64,000 bases of DNA, from positions 100,174 through 164,173 of the forward strand of contig NZ_GG688321.1 in assembly GCF_000156195.1 (NCBI RefSeq), in the 5' to 3' direction. Below are positions 23,676 through 33,402 of this stretch, in pieces. The notes under the pieces were generated by a model. That model was not told the DNA's origin. It ran no database searches and worked only from the letters and a program-made list of their open reading frames with translations. Each line of letters opens with the position of its first letter. Positions within the stretch are counted from its first letter, which is position 1. This DNA comes from Bacteroides finegoldii DSM 17565 (GTDB lineage: Bacteria; Bacteroidota; Bacteroidia; Bacteroidales; Bacteroidaceae). A program made the translations under genes and the position numbers.

Positions 23676-23967
23676 ACTTCCTGAAGGTGCCGTGTACCGT
23701 GGCAAGAGCGGACAGGCGAATCTGACCGTAGGCAGCGACGACAGCGGGAACATCGTGGCCGAAGCCTCGTGTGACAGTCTGCAGCAGCTGGTGCTATGGT
23801 ATGAAGAAGAGCTGGCGCGCATCCGTAGCGAAACCAAGAGCGAAATTTCAAATGACGTTCAAACAGTAGAAAAACGCCCTCCGAACCGGATGCGGACGTT
23901 TATCACAGGTGTATTGGCCGGCTTATTGGCCGGTGTGTTATTAACCATCAAACTTTATAAACGATGA
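23407..23967 (+). CDS. Spanin-like lipoprotein with C-terminal membrane helix
   Basis: 186 residues in the +1 frame relative to the coiled-coil gene, overlapping it by 269 bp. A lipobox 'LCLAGC' (C39) ends a signal peptide, and the C-terminus has a membrane helix ('FITGVLAGLLAGVLLTIKLYKR', 165-186 in outline). An outer-membrane lipid anchor plus an inner-membrane helix in one chain is the topology of unimolecular spanins, which fuse inner and outer membranes at lysis. The long n-region makes the start at 23407 somewhat uncertain. Confidence 0.65.
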   Translation: MQQEKTCRPTSAKWRDCARPLTLPTVAAIMMTVLCLAGCASSRKSTTVEKIQTESASTDSASGSRRAGLVMAGIPASSVKLSIPADSLRKLPEGAVYRGKSGQANLTVGSDDSGNIVAEASCDSLQQLVLWYEEELARIRSETKSEISNDVQTVEKRPPNRMRTFITGVLAGLLAGVLLTIKLYKR

Positions 23968-24539
23968 ACAAGAATTTCATGTACGGCATAGGAGCCGTAA
24001 AGTATAAGGATTTCACAATCGGGTATATTGAAAAGAACTCGTTTGACCTGGGCGGCAAGAAACCCGAGGCCGCGAAGATCGAGGCCGAACAGGTGCAGGG
24101 TGCCCCGGTGCTGGTCATCCCACAGAGTAACGGCGGCATCGCCCCGACGTTCAATGTGATCCAGATGAACTATTCGAACCTGCACAAACTGCTTGGCGGC
24201 AGCCTGCATTATAAGAAAGAAGACTCGGAAAAGAAAACTCCGATCGGCTGGACAGCCCCGTCGGAGGTGCTTGTCATGCAGGGACCATGGGAACTCTCCC
24301 TCGTGTCCGGACAGAGCGTACTGATTCCCAACGCCACGCTGCTTTCCAATCCTGCAGGCAAGCTGACCCTTACAGAAACCTCCAAGATAGAGGTTACGCT
24401 CGAAGTGGCGATGCCGGAGGACGGTTCGCAGCCTTACGGCGTGTTCGATACGGAAGCAATACCGGACGAGTGGGGGCAGTACAAGCTGCCGCCGGCGGAA
24501 GCCGCGGCTGCAGCATCGCTCCAAAGTGAGGAGGGCTAA
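23964..24539 (+). CDS. Putative major tail (tube) protein
   Basis: 191 residues, beta-rich. It sits directly before a frameshifted chaperone gene and the tape measure, the standard position for the tail tube protein. The C-terminus is Ala-rich. The ATG overlaps the previous stop by 4 bp. No family recognised from sequence alone. Confidence 0.6.
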   Translation: MNKNFMYGIGAVKYKDFTIGYIEKNSFDLGGKKPEAAKIEAEQVQGAPVLVIPQSNGGIAPTFNVIQMNYSNLHKLLGGSLHYKKEDSEKKTPIGWTAPSEVLVMQGPWELSLVSGQSVLIPNATLLSNPAGKLTLTETSKIEVTLEVAMPEDGSQPYGVFDTEAIPDEWGQYKLPPAEAAAAASLQSEEG

Positions 24540-24542
24540 CGT

Positions 24543-25031
24543 ATGGCTGACCGTTTGGAACAACTGATAGAGATGGAGTGTGCGGACGCGCTGCTTGACA
24601 GCGGCGTGTCCGTACCTCTTAAAAGGTGGAAGCTTCCGTGGCTGAAACGCCCGGTGGAGGTGCGTGTGACGATGAAGCGTCCGAGGCTGCGGGGTCAGAT
24701 TCTGCTGGCGCGGGAATACCTGAAGACGGGTGTCAAACCCGATTGGCAACCGAAGGACAAGACCGAGGAACTGGCCTTTGTGGCGGAGCATGGTAAGGCT
24801 GTGAGCCGCCTGCTGGCCTATACGGTATGCCGGGGATACGTGTCGCGGCACGTGGGCATCGGGGTGACAGCGTGGGTACTGCGGAACTTTGTGGAGTGGC
24901 GTTATCTGACGGCCATGTTCCGAACATTCGAGCGTCTGATGGGCACGAAGGATTTTATGCGTATTATCAGCTCGACAGCGCGGGCGAACCCGATGACTCC
25001 GAGACTGAGCCAGGCAAGGAAGGGGAGTTAA
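24543..25031 (+). CDS. Tail assembly chaperone, zero-frame product (gpG-type)
   Basis: 162 residues, basic and helical. Its last ~25 residues ('RIISSTARANPMTPRLSQAR') look like read-out of the wrong frame, while the -1 frame becomes protein-like from about 24954. It lies between tail tube and tape measure, where most long-tailed phages encode a chaperone pair by programmed frameshifting. Confidence 0.75.
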   Translation: MADRLEQLIEMECADALLDSGVSVPLKRWKLPWLKRPVEVRVTMKRPRLRGQILLAREYLKTGVKPDWQPKDKTEELAFVAEHGKAVSRLLAYTVCRGYVSRHVGIGVTAWVLRNFVEWRYLTAMFRTFERLMGTKDFMRIISSTARANPMTPRLSQARKGS

Positions 25032-25276
25032 GAACCCGGTATGAAGGTTCCCATAGCCCTTTCGGCTTCGTGTGGCAGATTGCATCGGCGACCGGCTGGA
25101 GCGTGGATTACATCCTTGATGGGGTGAATTACCAGACGCTGATCATGATGCTGAGCGACGCGCCGCGGTATGTGCGGAAAAAGCAAGGCGGCGGAAACGG
25201 TGCTCCCAGACCGGAACACAGCGCCGAGGATGAAGCGAACGATATAGTAGGATTTTTTCAAAGCAAACTGGAATGA
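24954..25276 (+). CDS. Tail assembly chaperone -1 frame extension (gpGT-type)
   Basis: In the -1 frame the sequence reads F-Y-A-Y-Y-Q-L-D-S-A-G-E and continues through 'SPFGFVWQIASATGWSVDYI' to 25276, ending next to the tape-measure start. It has no convincing start codon of its own. A -1 shift near GAT-TTT-ATG (24951-24959) would fuse it to the preceding frame. A classical X-XXY-YYZ heptamer is not obvious, so site and mechanism are open; a sequencing error is also possible. Confidence 0.6.
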
Positions 25277-26187
25277 GCAAACCTGTAGAAGTTGAATTTT
25301 TGATGAAGGACAAACTCACGCCCGGCATGAACAAGGCCGAGCGTGAGGCGCTGGAACTGCGTAATACCGTCAGGCTGCTGGAGGCTGAACTGGAAAGGCT
25401 GCGCCTTGCCGGGGAGACGGCTGCCCCCAATCTGGACCAGAGTGCCAATATCGCGCAGATCCATGCACTGGAGAAGCAGCTTGAGGAATTGCGCGGCAAA
25501 CTGAAACTGCTGCAGGAGGAATCGGAATCCGTGCAGGTCACCCCTGCAGATGTACCCAACGCGCAGCGCCAGTTGGGCGGGCTTCACAACAGTATCCAGC
25601 AGATCGCCCGTGAAATGCCTTCTTTGGCCATGGGACCGCAGATGTTCTTCCTGGCAATCAGCAACAACCTGCCGATTTTTACGGACGAACTGGCCCGTGC
25701 CCGCAAGGAATACGATGAGCTGCAGAAGTCCGGCAAGAAGGGCACACCGGTATGGAAGCAGGTCCTGTCCTCACTTTTTTCCTGGCAGACGGCCATGACC
25801 ACCGGCATCATGCTGCTGGTAATGTACGGTGATGAAATCTGGGATTGGACGAAAAACCTGTTCAGTGCCAAAAAAGGCGTGGATGAATTCAACATATCAC
25901 TCAAGGAAATGACCGAGATAGAGAAGGACGGCCGTGCCCAGATGGTGCGTACCCGCTTCGAACTGAAATCGGTCATCGATGAAATAAAGAACTTCACCGG
26001 CAGCAAGGAACAGGAAAAGGCGAAGGTGGAGGAACTGAACCGCAAGTACGGGGAATCTTTCGGGTATTATAAAACACTTTCCGAATGGTATGATACCCTT
26101 ATCCAAAAGAGCGAGGACTATGTACAGGTTCTGCTGCACCAGGCCAATGTCCAGAACCTTGTAAAAAAAGACTGCAGAAGCCGATGA
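25273..26187 (+). CDS. Tape measure protein, N-terminal fragment
   Basis: 304 residues: an N-terminal coiled coil (about 20-100), then hydrophobic 'SWQTAMTTGIMLLVMYGDEI' (about 168-187). The frame ends prematurely after 'LVKKDCRSR', just past an A7 run (26163-26169). Removing one A restores 'VKKTAEADEEVNKIKAQK' in frame with the downstream 909-residue fragment. The combined ~1220 residues would be a normal tape measure. This is a frameshift mutation, a sequencing error at a homopolymer, or transcriptional slippage. Confidence 0.85.
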   Translation: MSKPVEVEFLMKDKLTPGMNKAEREALELRNTVRLLEAELERLRLAGETAAPNLDQSANIAQIHALEKQLEELRGKLKLLQEESESVQVTPADVPNAQRQLGGLHNSIQQIAREMPSLAMGPQMFFLAISNNLPIFTDELARARKEYDELQKSGKKGTPVWKQVLSSLFSWQTAMTTGIMLLVMYGDEIWDWTKNLFSAKKGVDEFNISLKEMTEIEKDGRAQMVRTRFELKSVIDEIKNFTGSKEQEKAKVEELNRKYGESFGYYKTLSEWYDTLIQKSEDYVQVLLHQANVQNLVKKDCRSR

Positions 26188-26191
26188 AGAG

Positions 26192-28921
26192 GTGAATAAA
26201 ATCAAGGCGCAGAAACCGGAAGAGGCGGAAAGCGCCATGGGTTTTTTCGGGAAATGGAGACAATATATCATGCAGTCAAGCATGGCAGAATCCGGGCAGT
26301 TCTATGACGCACAGGCTGCCATCAAGAAACATGATCAGGAAGCTTATGACGTACTGTTGAAAAATGCCGAAAACAAACGTGACGGTTATCTGAAAAAAGC
26401 GGAGGAAGAGGTAAAGAAAGCCGCAGAAGCAGCCAAAAAAGGAAATATCGGTGGGCATATCGACCCCAAGCAGTCCGGGAAGAATCCGGAAGCGGAAGCC
26501 AAGCAACGGCTTGCCACAGAGCGTAGGCTGGCGCAGGATCTTGCCGCCCTGCAGGCTGAAAACCGGAAGGAAGAGATAGACCGCATGCAAGCCGGTACCG
26601 AGAAGAAACTGGCACAAATCGAATATGACTATAACGCCCGGAAAGAAGAGATAAACCGGCAGGAAGCCGACTGGAAGCGTGAGAACAAGGAAGCCGGTCT
26701 TTCTACCGGAGATAACGGACTTACCCGGGAGCAACAGGATGAACTTGAAAAAGCCCGTGCCTCAAACACCGAGTCAAGGAAAAAAGCGGAGGCGGACGTG
26801 TACAGGGAAGAGGCGGAAGCCATGCGTGACTATCTGAAGGAATACGGGACCTTCCAGCAGCAGAAACTGGCCATCGCTGAAGAATATGCCGAGAAAATCC
26901 GCAAGGCACAGTCCCAGGGCGAAAGACTGACTTTGGAAAAGCAGCGTGATGCGGCTGTGCACAAAGTGGACATGGAATCCCTTACCCAGAAGATAGACTG
27001 GGGAGCAGCGTTCGGGGATTTAACCGGCTTGCTTGCAGACCAGATGAAGAATCTGCTTGGCGAACTTAAGCAGTATGTCAAGACGGATGAGTTCAAAAAA
27101 TCAGGAGCAGCGGATCAGCAGGTCGTTTACGATGCCATTGAACGTATTCAAAGCATGCTCCCCGGTGGCAACGGCACATTGGATTTTGCCCGGCTGCAAA
27201 CGCAGATGCACGCTTTGGGGGATGCCGTAACACGTGTGCAAAATGCAGAACTGCAGCAGGAAGCGGCATTCATCCGGTTGAAAGCGGCGCAGGCCGATTA
27301 CAACAAGGCTCTTGAAAGCGGTAACCAGGCAGAAATAGAACGTACCCAAATTGCTCTTCAAACGGCTCAATCGTCCAGCGTTTCAGCTGACGAAGAATAC
27401 CTGAACGCCACCTCTGAAATGAAGGCGCTTGCCGGGGAGGTGAAAAGTGCCTCCCGGGACACGGTTGACGGATTGAACATGGTATCCAACGGGTTGCACG
27501 GCTTTGCGAGCGGAACCTTGCAGGGATCATTTGAAGGAATCCAGAACATGCTTACCGGTCTTTCAAAACTGAATATCGGAGGCAAGGTCGGCGATGCCAT
27601 CAGCCGGATGTCCGAAACCCTGTCAAGTGCCGGAGTCATCGGGCAGATCATATCGGCCATTCTCTCCATACTGGATTTGCTGAAAGACGGTATTGGCCCG
27701 ATTATCTCATCATTGATAGACACCATTTTCAATGCGATAACCGGAATACTCGACAATATCCTCAGCGGAGACCTGTTCAAACAGATAGGCGGTTCCCTTG
27801 TGAAAGGTATCGGGGGATTGCTGAACACGGTGTCTTTCGGAGGTTTCAACAAACTGTTCGGCATCGGCGGGAACGCCAAGGAAGTGCAGGCGGCTATAGA
27901 CCGTCTTACAGACCGGAACGAGCTGCTGCAGACCTCGATAGAGGATCTGACCGACACCATCAAGCAGAGCCAGGGGACGAAGAGTGTGGCGGCTTACCGC
28001 GACGCGTACAAGATGCAGCAGGAAACGAATTCGAACTACCTGCAGATGGCTATGGCGCAAGCCGGCTACCACGGAAGTCACCACAGCTGGAACTACTACT
28101 GGGGCGGTTTCAACCAGGCACAGATAGACAAACTGAGCGGACAGATCGGCCGCCAGTGGGACGGGAACCTGTGGAGCCTGAGCCCGGAGGAAATGAAGGC
28201 ACTGCGCAGCAACGTGGATATGTGGACGCAAATCCAGAATACCGGTAAGGGAGGCTATGGCGGGCGACTGACCGAGAAACTGGATGACTACATAGACCAG
28301 GCCGGCAAGCTGGAGGAACTGACCGACCAGCTGTATGAAGGGCTGACGGGCATTTCGTTCGACGGTATGTACAGCAGCTTCATCGACAACCTGATGAACA
28401 TGAAGTACGGTGCCAAGGATGCGGCGGAGGATATATCCGAGTACTTCATGCGGGCGATGCTGAGCAACAAGATCGGTGAGATGTACAGCGACAAACTGAA
28501 AGGCTGGTGGGAGAAGTTTGGCAAGGCCATGGAGGACAACGAACTGACCGAGGCGGAACGGAACGCGCTGATGGAAGAGTACATGCAGTATATGGATGAA
28601 GCCCTTGCCCTGCGTGACAACCTGGCGGCAGCCACCGGTTATGACAAGACGCAGCAGGGCGGTACGAGCCAAAGTGCGAAAGCGGGCGGCTTTACGGCCA
28701 TGACGCAGGACCAGGGCACGAAACTGGAGGGCATGTTCACCGGCGGGCTGCAGCACTGGAGCAGCATGGACGACCGGCTGGAAAGCGTGGTGGAGAAGAT
28801 GGACACGGCTGAAGGGCATCTGGCCCGGATAGCCGAGAACACCGGTGTGAGCGCCGGACACCTGGGCGAACTGAAGGAAGTGATAAAGAAAATGATACGT
28901 GACGGACTAAAAGTGAAGTGA
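26192..28921 (+). CDS. Tape measure protein, C-terminal fragment
   Basis: The frame opens upstream of the first listed start and continues the N-terminal fragment. It is rich in coiled coil (to about residue 400), followed by a hydrophobic central region ('VIGQIISAILSILDLLKDGI', 'GPIISSLIDTIFNAITGILD') typical of tape measure proteins, then a helical C-terminus. The chain sets tail length and helps DNA pass the inner membrane. The TTG/ATG-type start at 26192 is unlikely to be natural. Confidence 0.85.
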   Translation: MNKIKAQKPEEAESAMGFFGKWRQYIMQSSMAESGQFYDAQAAIKKHDQEAYDVLLKNAENKRDGYLKKAEEEVKKAAEAAKKGNIGGHIDPKQSGKNPEAEAKQRLATERRLAQDLAALQAENRKEEIDRMQAGTEKKLAQIEYDYNARKEEINRQEADWKRENKEAGLSTGDNGLTREQQDELEKARASNTESRKKAEADVYREEAEAMRDYLKEYGTFQQQKLAIAEEYAEKIRKAQSQGERLTLEKQRDAAVHKVDMESLTQKIDWGAAFGDLTGLLADQMKNLLGELKQYVKTDEFKKSGAADQQVVYDAIERIQSMLPGGNGTLDFARLQTQMHALGDAVTRVQNAELQQEAAFIRLKAAQADYNKALESGNQAEIERTQIALQTAQSSSVSADEEYLNATSEMKALAGEVKSASRDTVDGLNMVSNGLHGFASGTLQGSFEGIQNMLTGLSKLNIGGKVGDAISRMSETLSSAGVIGQIISAILSILDLLKDGIGPIISSLIDTIFNAITGILDNILSGDLFKQIGGSLVKGIGGLLNTVSFGGFNKLFGIGGNAKEVQAAIDRLTDRNELLQTSIEDLTDTIKQSQGTKSVAAYRDAYKMQQETNSNYLQMAMAQAGYHGSHHSWNYYWGGFNQAQIDKLSGQIGRQWDGNLWSLSPEEMKALRSNVDMWTQIQNTGKGGYGGRLTEKLDDYIDQAGKLEELTDQLYEGLTGISFDGMYSSFIDNLMNMKYGAKDAAEDISEYFMRAMLSNKIGEMYSDKLKGWWEKFGKAMEDNELTEAERNALMEEYMQYMDEALALRDNLAAATGYDKTQQGGTSQSAKAGGFTAMTQDQGTKLEGMFTGGLQHWSSMDDRLESVVEKMDTAEGHLARIAENTGVSAGHLGELKEVIKKMIRDGLKVK

Positions 28922-28922
28922 T

Positions 28923-29387
28923 ATGGGCAATATACTGAGCGGACTGGTGCTGGTGAACGGCACGGACATCTGGACGGAATACGGCGTGTTCCTGGTGGAA
29001 GACCGGCGCGGGGGCATGGAGAACCTGACGGCCATCCTGACCCCGAGCAAGGCCAAGAAGGATACGGCTGTGGACATACGGGAAGAGCACGGGGAAAAAT
29101 ACAGCCCCGTGCTGACCCCACGGAATGAAGCGCGTGACGTGACGCTGCATTTTGCGCTTTACAACAAGACCCAGGCAGGCTGGATGAAGCAGTACTTTGC
29201 CTTTGTGAATTTCCTGAAGCAAGGGAAGGACGGCTGGCTGGAGATCCGTTTCCCCCAGCTGGATCTGCAGCTGCGGGTGAAGTATGCCGACTGTACGAAG
29301 TTCACCCCGCTGACCTATCTGTGGACGGAAGGTGTGCATGCCGGAAAGTTCCGGGTAAAGTTCCGGGAACCGAAACCGATTATATAA
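28923..29387 (+). CDS. Distal tail protein-like (Dit, putative)
   Basis: 154 residues, beta-rich ('LVLVNGTDIWTEYGVFLVED', 'LEIRFPQLDLQLRVKYADCT'). Its location immediately after the tape measure and before a large tip protein is that of distal tail proteins, which form the hub for the tip and fibres. Starts one base after the tape-measure stop. Confidence 0.65.
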   Translation: MGNILSGLVLVNGTDIWTEYGVFLVEDRRGGMENLTAILTPSKAKKDTAVDIREEHGEKYSPVLTPRNEARDVTLHFALYNKTQAGWMKQYFAFVNFLKQGKDGWLEIRFPQLDLQLRVKYADCTKFTPLTYLWTEGVHAGKFRVKFREPKPII

Positions 29388-29408
29388 CCATTCAAACGCT
29401 ATTAGAAT

Positions 29409-32400
29409 ATGCTTCTAACGATATATGATAAAGCCGGAACCAAGCGTGCGGATGTGGCCGTGAACGACAGCTCGACGCAAAGCAAGGAAGTGCAGGGAGA
29501 CAATGTGCTTTCCCTGTCGTTCAGCTATTATGCCTTCCTGCCCCTGGACGTGAACGACTACACGGACTATCTGGGCGAACGGTACTGGCTGACAGAACGC
29601 TACACGCCGAAGCAGGTGAGCGATGGTGAATGGGAGTATAACCTGAAGCTGTACGGTATCGAGAGCCTGATCAAGCGGTTCCTGGTGCTGGAGACGACGG
29701 ACGGGGACACCAACCCCCTGTTTACCCTGACGGCCACGCCCCGCGAGCATGTGGCGATGGTGGTGAAGGCTATCAATAACGGCATGGGCCACATTACTGA
29801 CTGGAAGACGGGTACGGTGGAAGGTACGGAGCTGATCACGATAGACTACGAGGGGATGTACTGCGACGAAGCGCTGAAAGCCATCGCGGAAAAGGCAGGC
29901 GGCAAGGTGGAATGGTGGGTTGAGGGGCAGACTGTGAACGTGTGCCGCTGCGAACACGGGGAAGAAATCACCCTTGGCTATGGCAAGGGGCTGACCTCCC
30001 TGGAAAGAGATACGAGCAACACGGCCAAATTCTATACGCGCCTGTTCCCGGTAGGCTCGACCCGCAACATCGATGCGGAGAAATACGGCAGCCCGCGTCT
30101 GATGCTTCCCGGCGGCAGGAAGTACATCGAGCAGGGCGTGGAGGAATATGGCATCTATGACCATTACGAGCAGGATGCTTTCAGCGGCATCTTCCCCCGT
30201 CGGGTCGGTACGGTGAGCTCGGTTCGCAGCGAGGAGGTGGCAGACGATGAAGGAAACAAATTCACCGTCTATTATTTCCGGGACGGGGAACTGGACTTTG
30301 ACCCTAACCTGTACGAGCTGGCCGGAGAAACCAAACGTGTGTCGTTCCAGACGGGCGACCTTGCCGGACTGGGAGAAAGCGATGACCACTACTTTGAGGT
30401 GAACTACGACAGCGCGGCACGTGAATTCGAACTGATCACCATCTGGCCCTACGATGACGACACCCAGCTGCCGGGCGGCAAGCTGGTGCCCCGAGCAGGC
30501 GACACCTATATCCTGTGGAATATCCGGATGCCGGATGAGTATTACCGGCTGGCCGAAGAGGAGTTTGCGGTTGCGGTGGACGAGTACAACCGGGACCACT
30601 GGCTGGACATTGCCGCCTACAAAGCCCCGACAGACCCGGTATACATCGAGGAGCACGGCATAGACCTGTTTGTGGGCAGACGGGTGAAGCTGGAGAGCCG
30701 GAAGTATTTCCCGGAAAAAGGCTACCGTCAGAGCCGTATCACCAAGATCAGCCGCAAGGTGAACGAACCCGGGCAGATGGACATCGAGATAAGCGATGCG
30801 CTGCAGGTGGGCAAGTTCGACAAGGTGACGGACAGCATCGGTGCGCTGAAAAGCTATACGAAATCAAAGACGGAAGGCGCTGCCCTTCCGGACATCATAC
30901 GAAGCTGGGACAAGACGCTGCCCACGGACAACAACCTGTTTTCCGCCCGGCGCAGCCAGAAAGAGTTCCTGAGCAAGAACCAGCCGGACACAGCCAAAGA
31001 GTCCATCCGCTTCCTGAAGGGTGTGAGCTTTGGCGAGGCTGCTGGCGGCAAGCCCTGCGGCATCGTGGATGGTGAGGGCAATGCCGAATACTTGACTGCC
31101 GTGATCCGCGAACTGCTGCGCAGCACGGAGTTTGTGGACGGGCTGACCGGTGAGGGCTGGCAGCTGTGGATTGACCAGCTGACCGGACTGACAAACCTGA
31201 CGGTGGACAAAGTGACTGCCCGGCAAAGCCTGGTGGCGCTGGAACTGCTGATCGAGAAGGTGCGCAGCGTGTGCGGCCAGCTGGTGGTGTCCGCTGCCAA
31301 CGGCAAGATCAAGGACGTGGTGAAGCAGGGCGACAACTACCGCATCGTGTTTGAGCAGGAATCGGGCTTTGTGGCCCATGACCTGATGCGCTGTGCGGTT
31401 ACGGGTGGTAAGAAACTAAAAGCATACTGGGTGGAGGTGGCTTCGGTGATAGCCGGCGGTGTACTGGTCCCGGTAAGCGAGTTTGGCGGGGTGAAGCCGG
31501 AGGCAGGCGATGAGTGCGTGCTGATGGGCAACACCGAAACCCCGCTCCGGCAGAACCTTATATCCATTGCGGCCACGGAGGACGGACAGCCCCGTATCGA
31601 CATTCTGGACGGTGTGAAGGCCAAGAACTTCAACGGCTGCCTTCGTTGCCGGCTGGGTAAGCTGGACGGCATCAGGAGCAGCGCTTTCCCGGCAGACAAA
31701 CAGCCGAAAGGAAACGGCCTGTATGCCGACAACGTGTGGCTGAAGGGTACGTTCGTGTTGATGACGGGCGAGGACATCCTGACGCGGTTTGAGATAACCG
31801 AGGGGAAAATCCATTCAGCCGTGGAAAGCTTGCGCAAGGAAATACGCGAAGAACAGAGTTATCTGGACAACAGCAGTTTTGCCGACGGCATGGACAAATG
31901 GAAGACGGGCAGCAAGGCTACGCTGTTCACCCTGGGCGGACGCTGGATCTGGGCGAACGGCGGTCCTTACGGTACGAAGCCGGACGGCCATGCCGAGATA
32001 CGGACCGACGGCAAGGTGCCTTATGCCTATATCCGGAACAGCTATATCATGCAGAAACTGGAGGACTTCCGGCTGGTACCGGAGTACCGGCAGACGAACA
32101 GCCAGGGCGAACGGGTGCCCGGCGTGGTGTATCTGTCGTTCAGCTACCGGGTTATCAAGGCCGGAAGGTTGAAAATAGAATTTGTGAACGCTGATAAGAC
32201 CGGGTTTGAGAACTTCAACATGTTCGGCCATGAAGAGGACCTGCCCGTTGGCGGTGAGAAGATGTTCACGTTGGACGGACTTTGGAACGGCACTGGCGAC
32301 TTCAAGCTGTCGTTTACGGGCGTGATTTACATTTCGCTGCTGGTGTTCAGCACCAACAAGGCGGACGCACTGGCCTATAAGTACCGTACACTGTTCGAAC

Positions 32401-33389
32401 AGAGCGACCGGCTGGTAAAGATTTCAGCGGCGGTCTTCGACAAGGACGGTAATGCGCTGAAAGAGACCGGGCTTGTCATAAAGCCTGAAGGTTCCGGTCT
32501 GTATGCGCAGGACAATACAGGAAAGATTGCCCTTATCGGGGTGAGCGTGGAGGAAGAGGACGAGTACGGAAATACCGTGAGCAAAATCAAGCTGACAGCC
32601 GACCATATACAGCTGGAGGGACTGGTAACGGCCAACGGCAACTTCAAGATACTGGAAGACGGCAGCATTGAAACGACCAACGGTAAGTTTACCGGAGAGA
32701 TAGACAGCAGCAAAGGGAAAATCGGCGGCTTTGAGATAGGGAACGGCCGTATCGGTTCTGTGGCCGACTCTCACGGGAGCGGTGGCGGTCTTGCCATTTA
32801 TGATGATTTTTTCCGTGTCGGCGGCAGCAAAGGATATGTGATGTTCGGTGATGATGTGATACCGTCTTCTGCAGGAGGAGCTTTTACCGCTGTCGGTCGT
32901 ATCGTGAACTCAGCCCCCAATATATACGGGAATTACGGCTTCGACCAAGCGAACTATGGATTGTTTATAGATGTTACCGGCGGTACGAAGAACTACGGTA
33001 TCAGCAGCAATGCGGCATTACTTGCCCCGGCGTTTATCAATACGAAAGCCAAGCTGCTTACCTTCGGAAGTGGAAACTACACGGTGGATTTCTCACAACA
33101 CAATATCATTTTGATGTATTACAATGAACCCAACTACAGTAAGGTAGAGGTTACGCTGCCGTCGGAAAGTTCTGTGGCATACAAGTTCGGCATGAGTTAC
33201 TTGCCTACCGATTTTGCAGCCATTGTCACGTTCAGGGTCAGACCCGGTTCAAAGAATATCATACTAAAAGGTATCTATAACCACAATGAAGATTTGCAAA
33301 ACTACGAGATGGCATCCGGGGACTCCGTAACGGTACTTATTACAAAAGCGGACGGATTCCGTTACCAGATATTGAATCATTCATCCTAA
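29409..33389 (+). CDS. Large tail-tip / tail-associated protein
   Basis: 1326 residues. The N-terminal ~400 residues resemble Tal/baseplate hub proteins ('VNDYTDYLGERYWLTERYTP', 'WEYNLKLYGIESLIKRFLVL'). The middle is beta-rich, and residues from about 1050 ('ITADHIQLEGLVTANGNFKI' in outline) follow the repeating pattern of phage tip proteins. The last ~150 residues form a separate beta module that could contact the cell surface. No enzymatic motif is visible. Probably the central tip of the tail. Confidence 0.75.
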   Translation: MLLTIYDKAGTKRADVAVNDSSTQSKEVQGDNVLSLSFSYYAFLPLDVNDYTDYLGERYWLTERYTPKQVSDGEWEYNLKLYGIESLIKRFLVLETTDGDTNPLFTLTATPREHVAMVVKAINNGMGHITDWKTGTVEGTELITIDYEGMYCDEALKAIAEKAGGKVEWWVEGQTVNVCRCEHGEEITLGYGKGLTSLERDTSNTAKFYTRLFPVGSTRNIDAEKYGSPRLMLPGGRKYIEQGVEEYGIYDHYEQDAFSGIFPRRVGTVSSVRSEEVADDEGNKFTVYYFRDGELDFDPNLYELAGETKRVSFQTGDLAGLGESDDHYFEVNYDSAAREFELITIWPYDDDTQLPGGKLVPRAGDTYILWNIRMPDEYYRLAEEEFAVAVDEYNRDHWLDIAAYKAPTDPVYIEEHGIDLFVGRRVKLESRKYFPEKGYRQSRITKISRKVNEPGQMDIEISDALQVGKFDKVTDSIGALKSYTKSKTEGAALPDIIRSWDKTLPTDNNLFSARRSQKEFLSKNQPDTAKESIRFLKGVSFGEAAGGKPCGIVDGEGNAEYLTAVIRELLRSTEFVDGLTGEGWQLWIDQLTGLTNLTVDKVTARQSLVALELLIEKVRSVCGQLVVSAANGKIKDVVKQGDNYRIVFEQESGFVAHDLMRCAVTGGKKLKAYWVEVASVIAGGVLVPVSEFGGVKPEAGDECVLMGNTETPLRQNLISIAATEDGQPRIDILDGVKAKNFNGCLRCRLGKLDGIRSSAFPADKQPKGNGLYADNVWLKGTFVLMTGEDILTRFEITEGKIHSAVESLRKEIREEQSYLDNSSFADGMDKWKTGSKATLFTLGGRWIWANGGPYGTKPDGHAEIRTDGKVPYAYIRNSYIMQKLEDFRLVPEYRQTNSQGERVPGVVYLSFSYRVIKAGRLKIEFVNADKTGFENFNMFGHEEDLPVGGEKMFTLDGLWNGTGDFKLSFTGVIYISLLVFSTNKADALAYKYRTLFEQSDRLVKISAAVFDKDGNALKETGLVIKPEGSGLYAQDNTGKIALIGVSVEEEDEYGNTVSKIKLTADHIQLEGLVTANGNFKILEDGSIETTNGKFTGEIDSSKGKIGGFEIGNGRIGSVADSHGSGGGLAIYDDFFRVGGSKGYVMFGDDVIPSSAGGAFTAVGRIVNSAPNIYGNYGFDQANYGLFIDVTGGTKNYGISSNAALLAPAFINTKAKLLTFGSGNYTVDFSQHNIILMYYNEPNYSKVEVTLPSESSVAYKFGMSYLPTDFAAIVTFRVRPGSKNIILKGIYNHNEDLQNYEMASGDSVTVLITKADGFRYQILNHSS

Positions 33390-33402
33390 AAAACAGATAT
33401 AT

